Shown here: piece by piece, positions 1 to 5,324 of the stretch | Position numbering within the stretch: position 1 is the first letter of the stretch | Layout: every line of letters begins with the position of its first letter | DNA from: Myxococcota bacterium | GTDB taxonomy: Bacteria; Myxococcota; Polyangia; GCA-2747355; JAKLHH01 | DNA length: 5,373 nucleotides | NCBI GenBank assembly: GCA_022710245.1 | Contig: JAKLHH010000621.1 | Coordinates: forward strand, 1 to 5,373 | Direction of reading: 5' to 3' | Program-made: the position numbers and the translations under genes | Notes under the pieces: generated by a model | Database searches by the model: none | The model's input: the letters and a program-made list of their open reading frames with translations, nothing else | What the model was told of the DNA's origin: nothing

Positions 1-1149
1 GCCGAGGAGCGCCGCGCCGCCGCGGGTCGCGATGCCGAAGACGTCGGTCGCGGTGATCGCGCCGGCGCCGCCGAGGACGCGGTGGAGCAGCAGGCAGCTG
101 CGCAGCTCGCCGAGCATGTCGGAGCTGTCGTTGGAGGCGCTGCCGTCGACGGCGAGGCCGAGCGGGATGCCCCGCCGCAGCATCTCCGGCACGCGGGCGA
201 TGCCCGAGCCGAGGCGCATGTTGGAGGTCGGGCAGTGCGCGACGCCCGTCCTGGTCTGCGCGAGGAGCGCGAGCTCCGCGTCGTCGAAGTGGACGCCGTG
301 CGCGAACCAGACGTCGCTGCCCACCCAGCCGAAGCGCTCCATCAGCCCGAGCGGCCGCACACCGTGCGTCTCCAGGCAGAACGCCTCCTCGTCCTTGGTC
401 TCGGCGAGGTGCGTGTGCAGGCGCACGCCGTGCTTGCGCGCGAGCTGCGCGGCGTCACGCATCGCCCCGTCGGAGACCGAGAAGGGCGAGCAGGGCGCCA
501 GCGCGATCCGGCGCATGGAGAGCGGCGACGGATCGTGGTAGCGCGCGATCAGCGCCTCGCTGTCCTGCAGGATGGTCTCCTCGTCCTGCACCACCGAGTC
601 GGGCGGCAGGCCGCCCTGGCTGCGGCCGCGCGACATGCTGCCGCGCGTCGAGCAGAAGCGAAGCCCGACCCGCGCCGCCGCCGCGAGCTGGATCCCGATC
701 AGGTCCTCGCGGGTGCCCTGGGGGAAGACGTAGTGGTGGTCGACGCTGCAGGTGCAGCCGGTCTTCAGCAGCTCCGCGCAGGCGAGCTGCGTCGAGACCT
801 CGATCGCCTCCGGGGTGAGGAAGCGCCAGATCTCGTAGAGCGCCACCAGCCAGTCGAAGAGCTTCGCGTTCTGCACCGCCGGGATGTTGCGCTGCAGGGT
901 CTGGTACATGTGGTGGTGCGTGTTGACCAGCCCCGGCATCACCAGCTTGGTGGAGGCGTCGATCACCTCGGCGCCCGCCGCCGGGAGCCCCACGCCCACC
1001 TGCGCCACCCGCGGCCCCTCGATGAGCAGGTCGACCCCGCGGCGGGGCGCCTCGCCGGCGACGCCGGTGACCAGGTGGTAGATGTCGCGGAGGAGGAGGC
1101 GCCGCGCTGCAGGCGAGGCGGCGCCGCGCGCGCCGAGAGGCGAGCTCAT
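1..1149 (-). CDS. 8-oxoguanine deaminase-like amidohydrolase (3' end outside window)
   Basis: Only the first 383 residues are present; relatives are roughly 450 long, so the C-terminal end lies beyond the left edge. It is a metal-dependent amidohydrolase (TIM barrel) that hydrolytically deaminates a purine-like ring, probably in the cytoplasm. Visible metal-site motifs are NTHHHMYQ (residues 76-83, HxH), HTHLAE (245-250, third His and catalytic Glu), AHG (283-285) and VDGSASNDSS (334-343, metal Asp335). The HHMYQ, LFDWL and DGSASNDSS motifs resemble the 8-oxoguanine deaminase/hydroxyatrazine aminohydrolase branch more than classical guanine deaminase, so 8-oxoguanine is the likely substrate; guanine, another aminopurine or an s-triazine remain possible. 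The ATG at 1149 overlaps the upstream TGA by one base (TGATG), suggesting translational coupling to the winged-helix gene. The first 16 residues are an Ala/Gly/Ser-rich lead-in, but no nearer start codon precedes the first strand (RRLLLRDIYHL). Family assignment is firm; substrate is inferred from recalled motifs. Confidence 0.88.
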   Translation of the reverse strand, partial: MSSPLGARGAASPAARRLLLRDIYHLVTGVAGEAPRRGVDLLIEGPRVAQVGVGLPAAGAEVIDASTKLVMPGLVNTHHHMYQTLQRNIPAVQNAKLFDWLVALYEIWRFLTPEAIEVSTQLACAELLKTGCTCSVDHHYVFPQGTREDLIGIQLAAAARVGLRFCSTRGSMSRGRSQGGLPPDSVVQDEETILQDSEALIARYHDPSPLSMRRIALAPCSPFSVSDGAMRDAAQLARKHGVRLHTHLAETKDEEAFCLETHGVRPLGLMERFGWVGSDVWFAHGVHFDDAELALLAQTRTGVAHCPTSNMRLGSGIARVPEMLRRGIPLGLAVDGSASNDSSDMLGELRSCLLLHRVLGGAGAITATDVFGIATRGGAALLG

Positions 1150-1745
1150 CACTTCTTGGTCCGGAAGAGCTCGTCGAAGATCGCGCGCCCCTCGTCGTTG
1201 AGCTCGTAGAAGTTCGAGCTCCCCTCCGAGCGGGCGACCTTGATGCAGGTCGGCTTGCTGCGGCGGATGTAGCGGGCCACGTTGGGGGGCTCGAGGCTGA
1301 CCGCCGAGCGCGACATGATCATCCGCGCCATGTCGGCGGGCCTGAGCGCCCCGGTCCCCTCGAGCTCGGCGACGCCGAGCGACCAGAGGATGCGCGCCAG
1401 GTAGGTGCTGCCCTTGACCTCGTCGTCGACCTTGAGCGCGCGGATCTTCTCCGAGAGCTCGGACCCGGCGCCGAGGCCGCGCTTGCGGCTCGCCCGGCGC
1501 GGCTCCTCCTCGGCCTCGGGCTCGGCGGAGGCCGAAGGCTCCGGCGCAGGCGGCGGGGGCACCGGCTCGCGCACGGGCGTCGTCCACGACTCGTCAGCGA
1601 CCACGTCGGCGCGCTCGCGCCCGGCCAGCATCGAGGTGAACGCTGGCGGCACGCCGACCGACTCGGCGAGGTCCGCCATGACGCGCAGCGTAGTGCGGAA
1701 GCGGTCCTGAAGAACCTTCAGCATGTCCTGAGCCATCTGGAGCAT
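1149..1745 (-). CDS. Protein of unknown function with C-terminal winged-helix-like domain
   Basis: This is a 198-residue protein of no family I can name. Residues 1-42 look helical and amphipathic (MLQMAQDMLKVLQDRF...), as in an oligomerisation segment. Residues 55-90 are a Pro/Glu/Ala-rich acidic linker ending in a basic patch (RRASRKRG). Residues 95-198 look like a winged-helix fold: helices around 113-126 and 135-146, a possible recognition helix at 153-163 (PPNVARYIRRS), then a wing ending in NFYELNDEGRAIFDELF, which resembles the closing strand and helix of many wHTH regulators. I chose the ATG at 1745 because AGGAG lies 8 bases upstream; an in-frame ATG at 1799 would add 18 residues but has no such site. 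The stop overlaps the deaminase start by one base, so the two are likely co-translated, and this protein may regulate or accompany that enzyme. DNA binding is inferred from sequence pattern only. Confidence 0.82.
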   Translation of the reverse strand: MLQMAQDMLKVLQDRFRTTLRVMADLAESVGVPPAFTSMLAGRERADVVADESWTTPVREPVPPPPAPEPSASAEPEAEEEPRRASRKRGLGAGSELSEKIRALKVDDEVKGSTYLARILWSLGVAELEGTGALRPADMARMIMSRSAVSLEPPNVARYIRRSKPTCIKVARSEGSSNFYELNDEGRAIFDELFRTKK

Positions 1746-1753
1746 GGCCTTGT

Positions 1754-1758
1754 CTCCT
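1754..1758 (-). promoter_or_regulatory. Shine-Dalgarno for the winged-helix gene
   Basis: AGGAG on the minus strand lies 8 bases before the ATG at 1745. It decides that start over the in-frame ATG at 1799. Confidence 0.75.
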
Positions 1759-1774
1759 ATTGGTACACAACCGA

Positions 1775-1797
1775 GCTGGCCCGACAGCACGGGCAGC
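1775..1797 (-). promoter_or_regulatory. Hairpin in the leader of the winged-helix/deaminase unit
   Basis: The minus strand reads GCTGCCCG, a six-base loop TGCTGT, then CGGGCCAGC. This gives an 8-bp GC-rich stem with one bulged base, about 17 bases upstream of the Shine-Dalgarno. It has no U-tract, so it is not a standard terminator. It could affect translation or mRNA stability. The stem is seen in the sequence; any role is inference. Confidence 0.35.
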
Positions 1798-1804
1798 ATC
1801 GCCG

Positions 1805-1830
1805 GTTATATCAAACCCACGGCGAATCAA
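1805..1830 (-). promoter_or_regulatory. Weak candidate promoter for the winged-helix/deaminase unit
   Basis: On the minus strand TTGATT (1830-1825) and TATAAC (1810-1805) resemble -35 and -10 boxes. They stand in the most AT-rich stretch of this leader. The 14-base spacer is shorter than the usual 16-18, so either the -10 box works with another -35 or the match is accidental. Confidence 0.3.
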
Positions 1831-1846
1831 CGACAGTTAATTGTCG
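1831..1846. promoter_or_regulatory. 16-bp near-palindrome, possible operator
   Basis: CGACAGTTAATTGTCG is a palindrome except for one symmetric pair (G/T at positions 6 and 11), centred on TTAA. It lies just upstream of the candidate -35 of the winged-helix gene, where a dimeric regulator could bind. Its last base is the first base of the tandem array. Confidence 0.35.
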
Positions 1847-2012
1847 CGCGGCGTCGCCTCGCCGGAAAGGTCGCTCGGCCTGCGCGGCGTCGCCTCGGCC
1901 GAAAGGTCGCTCGACGTGCGCGGCGTCGCCTCGGCCGAAAGGTCGCTCGACGTGCGCGGCGTCGCCTCGGCCGAAAGGTCGCTCGACGTGCGCGGCGTCG
2001 CCTCGCCCGAAA
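1846..2012. repeat. 36-bp tandem repeat array (4 full copies plus 23 bases)
   Basis: Copies start at 1846, 1882, 1918, 1954 and 1990. The three central copies (1882-1989) are identical. The first differs at unit positions 17, 19, 33 and 35. The last is cut after 23 bases and differs at position 17. There are no spacers, so it is not a CRISPR array. On the plus strand each central unit can fold into a two-part hairpin: an outer stem of unit 7-11 with 31-35, and an inner 5-bp stem (15-19 with 24-28, one G-T wobble) closed by a GAAA loop. The array ends one base before the stop codon of the epimerase gene and fills most of the gap between that gene and the winged-helix leader. Its 36-base period keeps several frames open and gives Arg-rich or Ser/Ala-rich 12-residue peptide repeats, which I regard as by-products. 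Confidence 0.93.
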
Positions 2013-2411
2013 CTACTCGCAGAGCTCGGTCAGGACCCCGAAGGTGGAGCGGGGGTGGAGGAAGGCGATCTGGCGGCCCTCGGCCCCGGCGCGCGGCGCC
2101 TGGTCGATCAGATCCACGCCCCGGCCTCGCAGCTCGGGCAGCATGCCGGCGAGCCCGCTCACCGCGTAGGCGAGGTGGTGAATCCCCTCGCCGCGGCGCT
2201 CGAGGAAGCGCGCTATCGGGCTCTCTGCGTCGAGGGGCGCGAGCAGCTCGATGCGAGCCTCCCCGCAGCGAAAGACGGCGACCCGGACGCGCTGGTCCGC
2301 GACCACCTCCTCGCCGAGGAGCTCGAGCCCGAGCACGTCCCGGTAGAAGGCGACCTGGGCAGGCAGGTCACGGACAGCGATGCCGATGTGCGAGAGGCCC
2401 TGGATACTCAC
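2013..2411 (-). CDS. mce: Methylmalonyl-CoA epimerase
   Basis: This 132-residue glyoxalase/VOC-fold protein has the usual length for the family. It interconverts the (2S) and (2R) forms of methylmalonyl-CoA, linking propionyl-CoA carboxylation to the B12-dependent mutase and succinyl-CoA in the cytoplasm. Family-typical motifs are LSHIGIAVRDL (6-16, metal His8), FYRDVLGLE (22-30), RIELLAPLD (53-61), SPIARFLERRGEGIHHLAY (64-82, with the metal-binding His pair region), GRQIAFLHPRSTFGVLTELCE (112-132, metal Glu129). The start is GTG at 2411, read from a near-perfect GGAGGTGA six bases upstream. An ATG at 2413 in another frame meets TGA at once and cannot be the start. No mutase or carboxylase gene is visible nearby. 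The stop codon abuts the tandem array. I would put this assignment well above other VOC enzymes because the C-terminal half matches the epimerase pattern closely. Confidence 0.94.
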   Translation of the reverse strand: MSIQGLSHIGIAVRDLPAQVAFYRDVLGLELLGEEVVADQRVRVAVFRCGEARIELLAPLDAESPIARFLERRGEGIHHLAYAVSGLAGMLPELRGRGVDLIDQAPRAGAEGRQIAFLHPRSTFGVLTELCE

Positions 2412-2416
2412 ATATC

Positions 2417-2422
2417 ACCTCC
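2417..2422 (-). promoter_or_regulatory. Strong Shine-Dalgarno that fixes the GTG start of mce
   Basis: GGAGGT, extended to GGAGGTGAT, nearly fully complements the expected 16S rRNA tail. It sits five bases before GTG at 2411, which settles the non-ATG start. Confidence 0.85.
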
Positions 2423-2434
2423 GGTTGCCCGGGA

Positions 2435-2463
2435 GGTATACGGGGTCGCCCTCGCGTCCGCAA
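2435..2463 (-). promoter_or_regulatory. Candidate sigma70-type promoter of mce
   Basis: On the minus strand TTGCGG (2463-2458) is followed by a 17-base spacer and TATACC (2440-2435). The TTG and TATA cores match the consensus. Initiation about 7 bases on would leave a leader of only about 15-20 bases, just holding the ribosome-binding site. Confidence 0.5.
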
Positions 2464-2501
2464 CGGCATTCCGGCGCTGGCCAGGCCGCTGATGGGAGCC
2501 A

Positions 2502-2509
2502 CAATATTG
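2502..2509. promoter_or_regulatory. CAATATTG palindrome in the divergent intergenic region
   Basis: A perfect 8-bp AT-rich palindrome flanked by CCA and C-TGG, in otherwise GC-rich DNA between mce and the gene at 2641. It could be a small operator. The rest of 2412-2640 shows no gene and no convincing plus-strand promoter. Confidence 0.2.
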
Positions 2510-2640
2510 CTGGTCGCGGGCAGCTCCGCGCCACCGTCGTACCCCTCGGGGGCGCACGTGTGCAGCGACGCGACAATAAGCTGGACGCGGCTCGGGCTGC
2601 TGGGACATGCTCTCCTTGGCCGTGCAGCAAAGTGAGGCAA

Positions 2641-2970
2641 ATGCTCGTGCGTGATGAGGATCTGCAGAATTTGCTGGCTGCGCTCGTGGAGCAGGCCCGC
2701 GCCCTCGCCACCCGCATCGCCGGCGATCCAGACCGCGAGTCGCCCTGCCACTTCTGCGGCGATCCGGTCCCGCTCTGGGAGAACCTCCTGGTGATGCAGC
2801 TGACCGGCGTCGCCGCGCACGTGCAGTGCCCAGAGGAGTCGCTGGAGCGACGGCTGCGCGAGGTCGGGCCGGCGCCCGAGTTCCCCTACGCCGACTTCTC
2901 CTCTGCCGTGGAGAAGCGGGTCGCCGAGAGCCCGCTGTTGGCCCGGTGCGGGGAGATCGAGGCCCGCTAG
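2641..2970 (+). CDS. Small hypothetical protein with possible CxxC/HxxC zinc site
   Basis: I do not recognise a family for this 109-residue protein. Residues 4-27 form a likely amphipathic helix (RDEDLQNLLAALVEQARALA...). Residues 36-63 contain CHFC (Cys36, Cys39) and, 20 residues later, HVQC (His60, Cys63), a spacing that suits a zinc-ribbon or treble-clef site. The rest is charged and probably helical, with one more Cys at 103. There is no signal peptide or membrane segment. The ATG at 2641 is preceded by only a weak, close GAGG (2634-2637); GTG at 2632 would add three residues. The frame is open further upstream, but that stretch looks non-coding. It lies 91 bases before the pyrophosphorylase gene on the same strand and may or may not share its transcript. 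A nucleic-acid or protein-binding adaptor role is plausible but unproven. Confidence 0.72.
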   Translation: MLVRDEDLQNLLAALVEQARALATRIAGDPDRESPCHFCGDPVPLWENLLVMQLTGVAAHVQCPEESLERRLREVGPAPEFPYADFSSAVEKRVAESPLLARCGEIEAR

Positions 2971-3000
2971 GTAAGCGCTGGTGCAGTCGCCGGGACGCGC

Positions 3001-3015
3001 CTGCCCGCCGGGCAG
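3001..3015 (+). other. GC hairpin between the zinc-site gene and the pyrophosphorylase gene
   Basis: CTGCCC-GCC-GGGCAG is a perfect 6-bp stem with a 3-base loop, 30 bases after the stop of the upstream gene. No T-tract follows, so it could be a weak terminator, an mRNA-stability element or chance in GC-rich DNA. Confidence 0.3.
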
Positions 3016-3050
3016 ACGTCGACCTGGCCCGCGCCGGGGTGATCACGCCG

Positions 3051-3056
3051 AGGAGG
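3051..3056 (+). promoter_or_regulatory. Shine-Dalgarno for the pyrophosphorylase gene
   Basis: AGGAGG sits 5 bases before ATG 3062. It decides that start over the open frame upstream, whose ATG at 2981 would add 27 Arg/Pro-rich residues. Confidence 0.8.
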
Positions 3057-3061
3057 AGCCC

Positions 3062-4432
3062 ATGCTGGATCGCGACGCCGCTCACCGCCGTCTCGTCGCC
3101 CACGGCCAGGAGCACGTGCTCCGCTTCTGGGAGGAGCTCGACGAGGCCAGCCGTGCGCGCCTGCTGGCCCAGGTCGAGGGGATCGACCTCGCCTGGCTGG
3201 AGCGCGTCTTTCGCAGCGAGCTCGCCGCGGTGGACCCGCGCGAGGTGACGCCCTACGGCGAGGTCATCCGCGAGGGCGAGCCCGGCGAGGCCGCCGCCGT
3301 CACTGCCGGCGAGGCCGCGCTCCGCGCGGGTCGGGTCGGCGTGCTGCTCGTCGCTGGCGGGCAGGGCTCGCGGCTCGGCTTCGAGGGGCCGAAGGGCGCC
3401 TACCCGATCGGCGCGGTGAGCGGTCGCACCCTCTACCAGCTCCACGCCGAGCGCGTCCTCGCCCTCGGGCGCCGCCACGGCCGCACGCCGCCGCTCTACC
3501 TGATGACGAGCGACGCGAACCACGACGACACGGTGGCGCTCTTCGAGCGCGAGGGGCGCTTCGGCCTGCGCGCCGAGGACCTGCACATCTTCCAGCAGGG
3601 GCTCGCCCCCGCCGTCGACGAGCAGGGCAAGCTCCTGATGGACGCGCGTGACCACGTGGTGATGGCGCCGAACGGCAACGGCGGGCTCTTCGCGGCGCTG
3701 GCCGGCAGCGGCGCGCTCGCCGACATGGCGCGCCGGGGCGTCGACGTGATCAGCTACATCCAGGTCGACAACCCGCTCTCGCTCTCGGCCGACCCGCGCT
3801 TCGTCGGCTACCACCTGCAGCGGGGCAGCCACTACTCCTGCAAGGCGATCCGCAAGACCGGCCCCGGCGAGAAGGTCGGCTGCTACGCGCGCGTGGGCGG
3901 CCGCCTGCGGGTCGTCGAGTACACCGAGATCCCGCAGCACCTGGCCGCTGCCGTCGACGAGCGCGGCGAGCTGCTCTTCTCGTACGCGAACCCCGGCCTC
4001 TTCCTCTGGAGCCGCGCCTTCGCCGAGGCGCAGGCCGCCCGCGCGGACCTGCCCTTTCACAAGGCCCACAAGAAGATCGCTCACCTCGACGCAGGCGGCG
4101 CGCTCGTCGAGCCGAAGGCGCCCTGCGGGTACAAGTTCGAGGCCTTCGCCATGGACACGCTCCCCGACGCGGAGCCGAGCCTGGTCCTCGCCTGCGACCG
4201 CGCCGCGGAGTTCGCGCCGGTGAAGAACGCCGACGGAGCCGACAGCCCGGCCTCGGCGCGGCAGCTGATGACCGAGCTCTACGCCGGCTGGGTGCGCCAG
4301 GCGGGCGGCGAGGTGGCGCTCGCGCCCGGGGCTCACCTCGAGGTGAGCGCGCTCTACGCGCTCGACGCCGCCGAGCTCGCCGCGAAGCTGCCGCGCGGCC
4401 TGCGGGTGAGCGAGCCGCTCTTCCTGCGCTGA
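3062..4432 (+). CDS. UDPGP-family UDP-sugar pyrophosphorylase (UAP1-like)
   Basis: A 456-residue cytoplasmic nucleotidyltransferase that joins UTP to a sugar-1-phosphate, giving a UDP-sugar and pyrophosphate. It belongs to the eukaryote-like UAP1/UGP family, not the bacterial GlmU or GalU types. In order: an N-terminal helical segment (1-80), the UTP-binding loop LLVAGGQGSRLGFEGPKG (95-112), MTSDAN (148-153), PNGNGG (203-208), VDNPL (235-239), VEYTEI (285-290), NPGLFLW (310-316), KFEAFAMD (358-365) and EFAPVKN (383-389). The DNPL and EFxPxKN motifs with the later WVRQAGG closely follow UAP1, which favours UDP-N-acetylglucosamine synthesis from GlcNAc-1-phosphate. UDP-glucose or broad UDP-sugar activity cannot be excluded. 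The start is fixed by AGGAGG. The radical SAM gene follows after 16 bases, so the two probably share a transcript. It would supply nucleotide sugars for polysaccharide or envelope synthesis. Confidence 0.92.
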   Translation: MLDRDAAHRRLVAHGQEHVLRFWEELDEASRARLLAQVEGIDLAWLERVFRSELAAVDPREVTPYGEVIREGEPGEAAAVTAGEAALRAGRVGVLLVAGGQGSRLGFEGPKGAYPIGAVSGRTLYQLHAERVLALGRRHGRTPPLYLMTSDANHDDTVALFEREGRFGLRAEDLHIFQQGLAPAVDEQGKLLMDARDHVVMAPNGNGGLFAALAGSGALADMARRGVDVISYIQVDNPLSLSADPRFVGYHLQRGSHYSCKAIRKTGPGEKVGCYARVGGRLRVVEYTEIPQHLAAAVDERGELLFSYANPGLFLWSRAFAEAQAARADLPFHKAHKKIAHLDAGGALVEPKAPCGYKFEAFAMDTLPDAEPSLVLACDRAAEFAPVKNADGADSPASARQLMTELYAGWVRQAGGEVALAPGAHLEVSALYALDAAELAAKLPRGLRVSEPLFLR

Positions 4433-4436
4433 GCCC

Positions 4437-4440
4437 GGAG
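4437..4440 (+). promoter_or_regulatory. Shine-Dalgarno for the radical SAM gene
   Basis: GGAG lies 8 bases before ATG 4449, within the 16-base gap after the pyrophosphorylase stop. No promoter fits in that gap, which supports co-transcription. Confidence 0.6.
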
Positions 4441-4448
4441 CCGAGCCG

Positions 4449-5324
4449 ATGTGGCCGCGCTACGACGAGCCCGTCTTCCGGCCCCCCTCCGAGGCCGAGT
4501 CCCTGATCCTGCAGGTCACCTACGGCTGCTCGCACAACCGCTGCACCTTCTGCTCGATGTACCGCAGCAAGCGCTTCCGCCCGGCGCGCGCCGAGGAGCT
4601 GGAGGCGTCCCTCGCGGCGGCGCGGGCGGCGCTCGGCCCCGGCGTGCGGCGCGTCTTCCTCGCCGACGGCGACGCGTTCGGTCTGGCGCCCGCGCGGCTG
4701 CACGCGATCCTGGGCGGGGTGCTGGCGAGCTTCCCCGAGCTGCAGCGGGTCGCCGCCTACGCCAACGCGCGCGACGTGCTGGCGAAGAGCGACGAGGAGC
4801 TCGCGGCGCTGCGCGCGCGCCGCCTGCGGCTCCTCTACCTGGGCCTGGAGAGCGGCGACGAGGAGACCCTGGCGCGGGTGCAGAAGGGCGCCACCGCCGA
4901 GGAGCTGACGCGGGCGGTGCAGCGCGCCGAGGCCGCCGGCATCAGCACCTCGGTGATGGTGCTGATCGGCCTCGCCGGGCGCGCGCGCAGCCTCGAGCAC
5001 GCGCGCGCCTCGGCCGCCGTGCTCAGCCGGATGGCGCCGACCTACACGGCGCTCCTCACCTACACGCCGACGCCGGGCTCGCCGCTCTTCGAGGAGGTCC
5101 AGGCCGGAACCTTCGAGCTCCCCTCGCCGGAGGAGTCGCTGCGCGAGATCCGCGAGCTGGTCGCGGGGCTCGAGTGCCGCACCTACTTCACCTGCACGCA
5201 CGCCTCGAACTACCTCCCGCTGCGCGGCAAGCTCCCCAGCGCGCGCGCGGAGCTCCTCGCCCTCCTCGACGCGGCGCTGGCGGGCGAGGTGCCGCTCAGG
5301 CCGGAGTGGCTGAGGGGGCTATGA
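4449..5324 (+). CDS. Radical SAM protein with CX4CX2C cluster motif
   Basis: A 291-residue enzyme expected to hold a [4Fe-4S] cluster and cleave S-adenosylmethionine. The cluster cysteines are in YGCSHNRCTFCSMY (25-38): Cys27, Cys32 and Cys35, giving CX4CX2C instead of the usual CX3CX2C. Other barrel motifs are VFLADGDAF (69-77, in the place of the SAM-binding GGE strand), LYLGLESGDEETL (129-141), SVMVLIGL (168-175), and TYTPTPGSPL (204-213), a pattern shared with Elp3/MiaB/HemN-like proteins. The C-terminal part carries HASNYLPLRGKLP (251-263). I know CSHNxCTFC-type proteins as an uncharacterised radical SAM group, so no substrate is given. No cobalamin-binding, TRAM or SPASM domain is present. 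The gene probably forms an operon with the pyrophosphorylase. Its last 17 codons and stop lie in a 55-bp-period duplication, and the TGA itself is formed at the duplication junction, so the true C-terminus is a little uncertain. Confidence 0.9.
   Translation: MWPRYDEPVFRPPSEAESLILQVTYGCSHNRCTFCSMYRSKRFRPARAEELEASLAAARAALGPGVRRVFLADGDAFGLAPARLHAILGGVLASFPELQRVAAYANARDVLAKSDEELAALRARRLRLLYLGLESGDEETLARVQKGATAEELTRAVQRAEAAGISTSVMVLIGLAGRARSLEHARASAAVLSRMAPTYTALLTYTPTPGSPLFEEVQAGTFELPSPEESLREIRELVAGLECRTYFTCTHASNYLPLRGKLPSARAELLALLDAALAGEVPLRPEWLRGL

Noticed and set aside
82..1209. 375-codon plus-strand open frame
   Set aside because: Antisense to the deaminase, whose catalytic motifs are intact on the other strand.
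1846..2012. CRISPR array, because the unit is 36 bp
   Set aside because: Units follow each other directly with no spacers, and no cas genes are visible.
1744..2635. Long plus-strand frames across the array with 12-residue Arg-rich or Ser/Ala-rich repeats
   Set aside because: The openness follows from a repeat period divisible by three. Downstream they only run antisense to mce, and there is no ribosome-binding site or recognisable domain.
3001..3015. Intrinsic terminator after the zinc-site gene
   Set aside because: The hairpin is perfect but no T-tract follows, so it is listed only as a hairpin.
2408..4336. 642-codon minus-strand open frame
   Set aside because: It lies antisense to the zinc-site and pyrophosphorylase genes, whose families or motifs and Shine-Dalgarno sites are clear. 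Its composition is the Arg/Ala/Val/Glu-rich type typical of shadow frames in high-GC DNA.
3750..5201. 483-codon minus-strand open frame
   Set aside because: Antisense to the pyrophosphorylase and radical SAM genes; low-complexity Arg/Ala-rich sequence with no domain.
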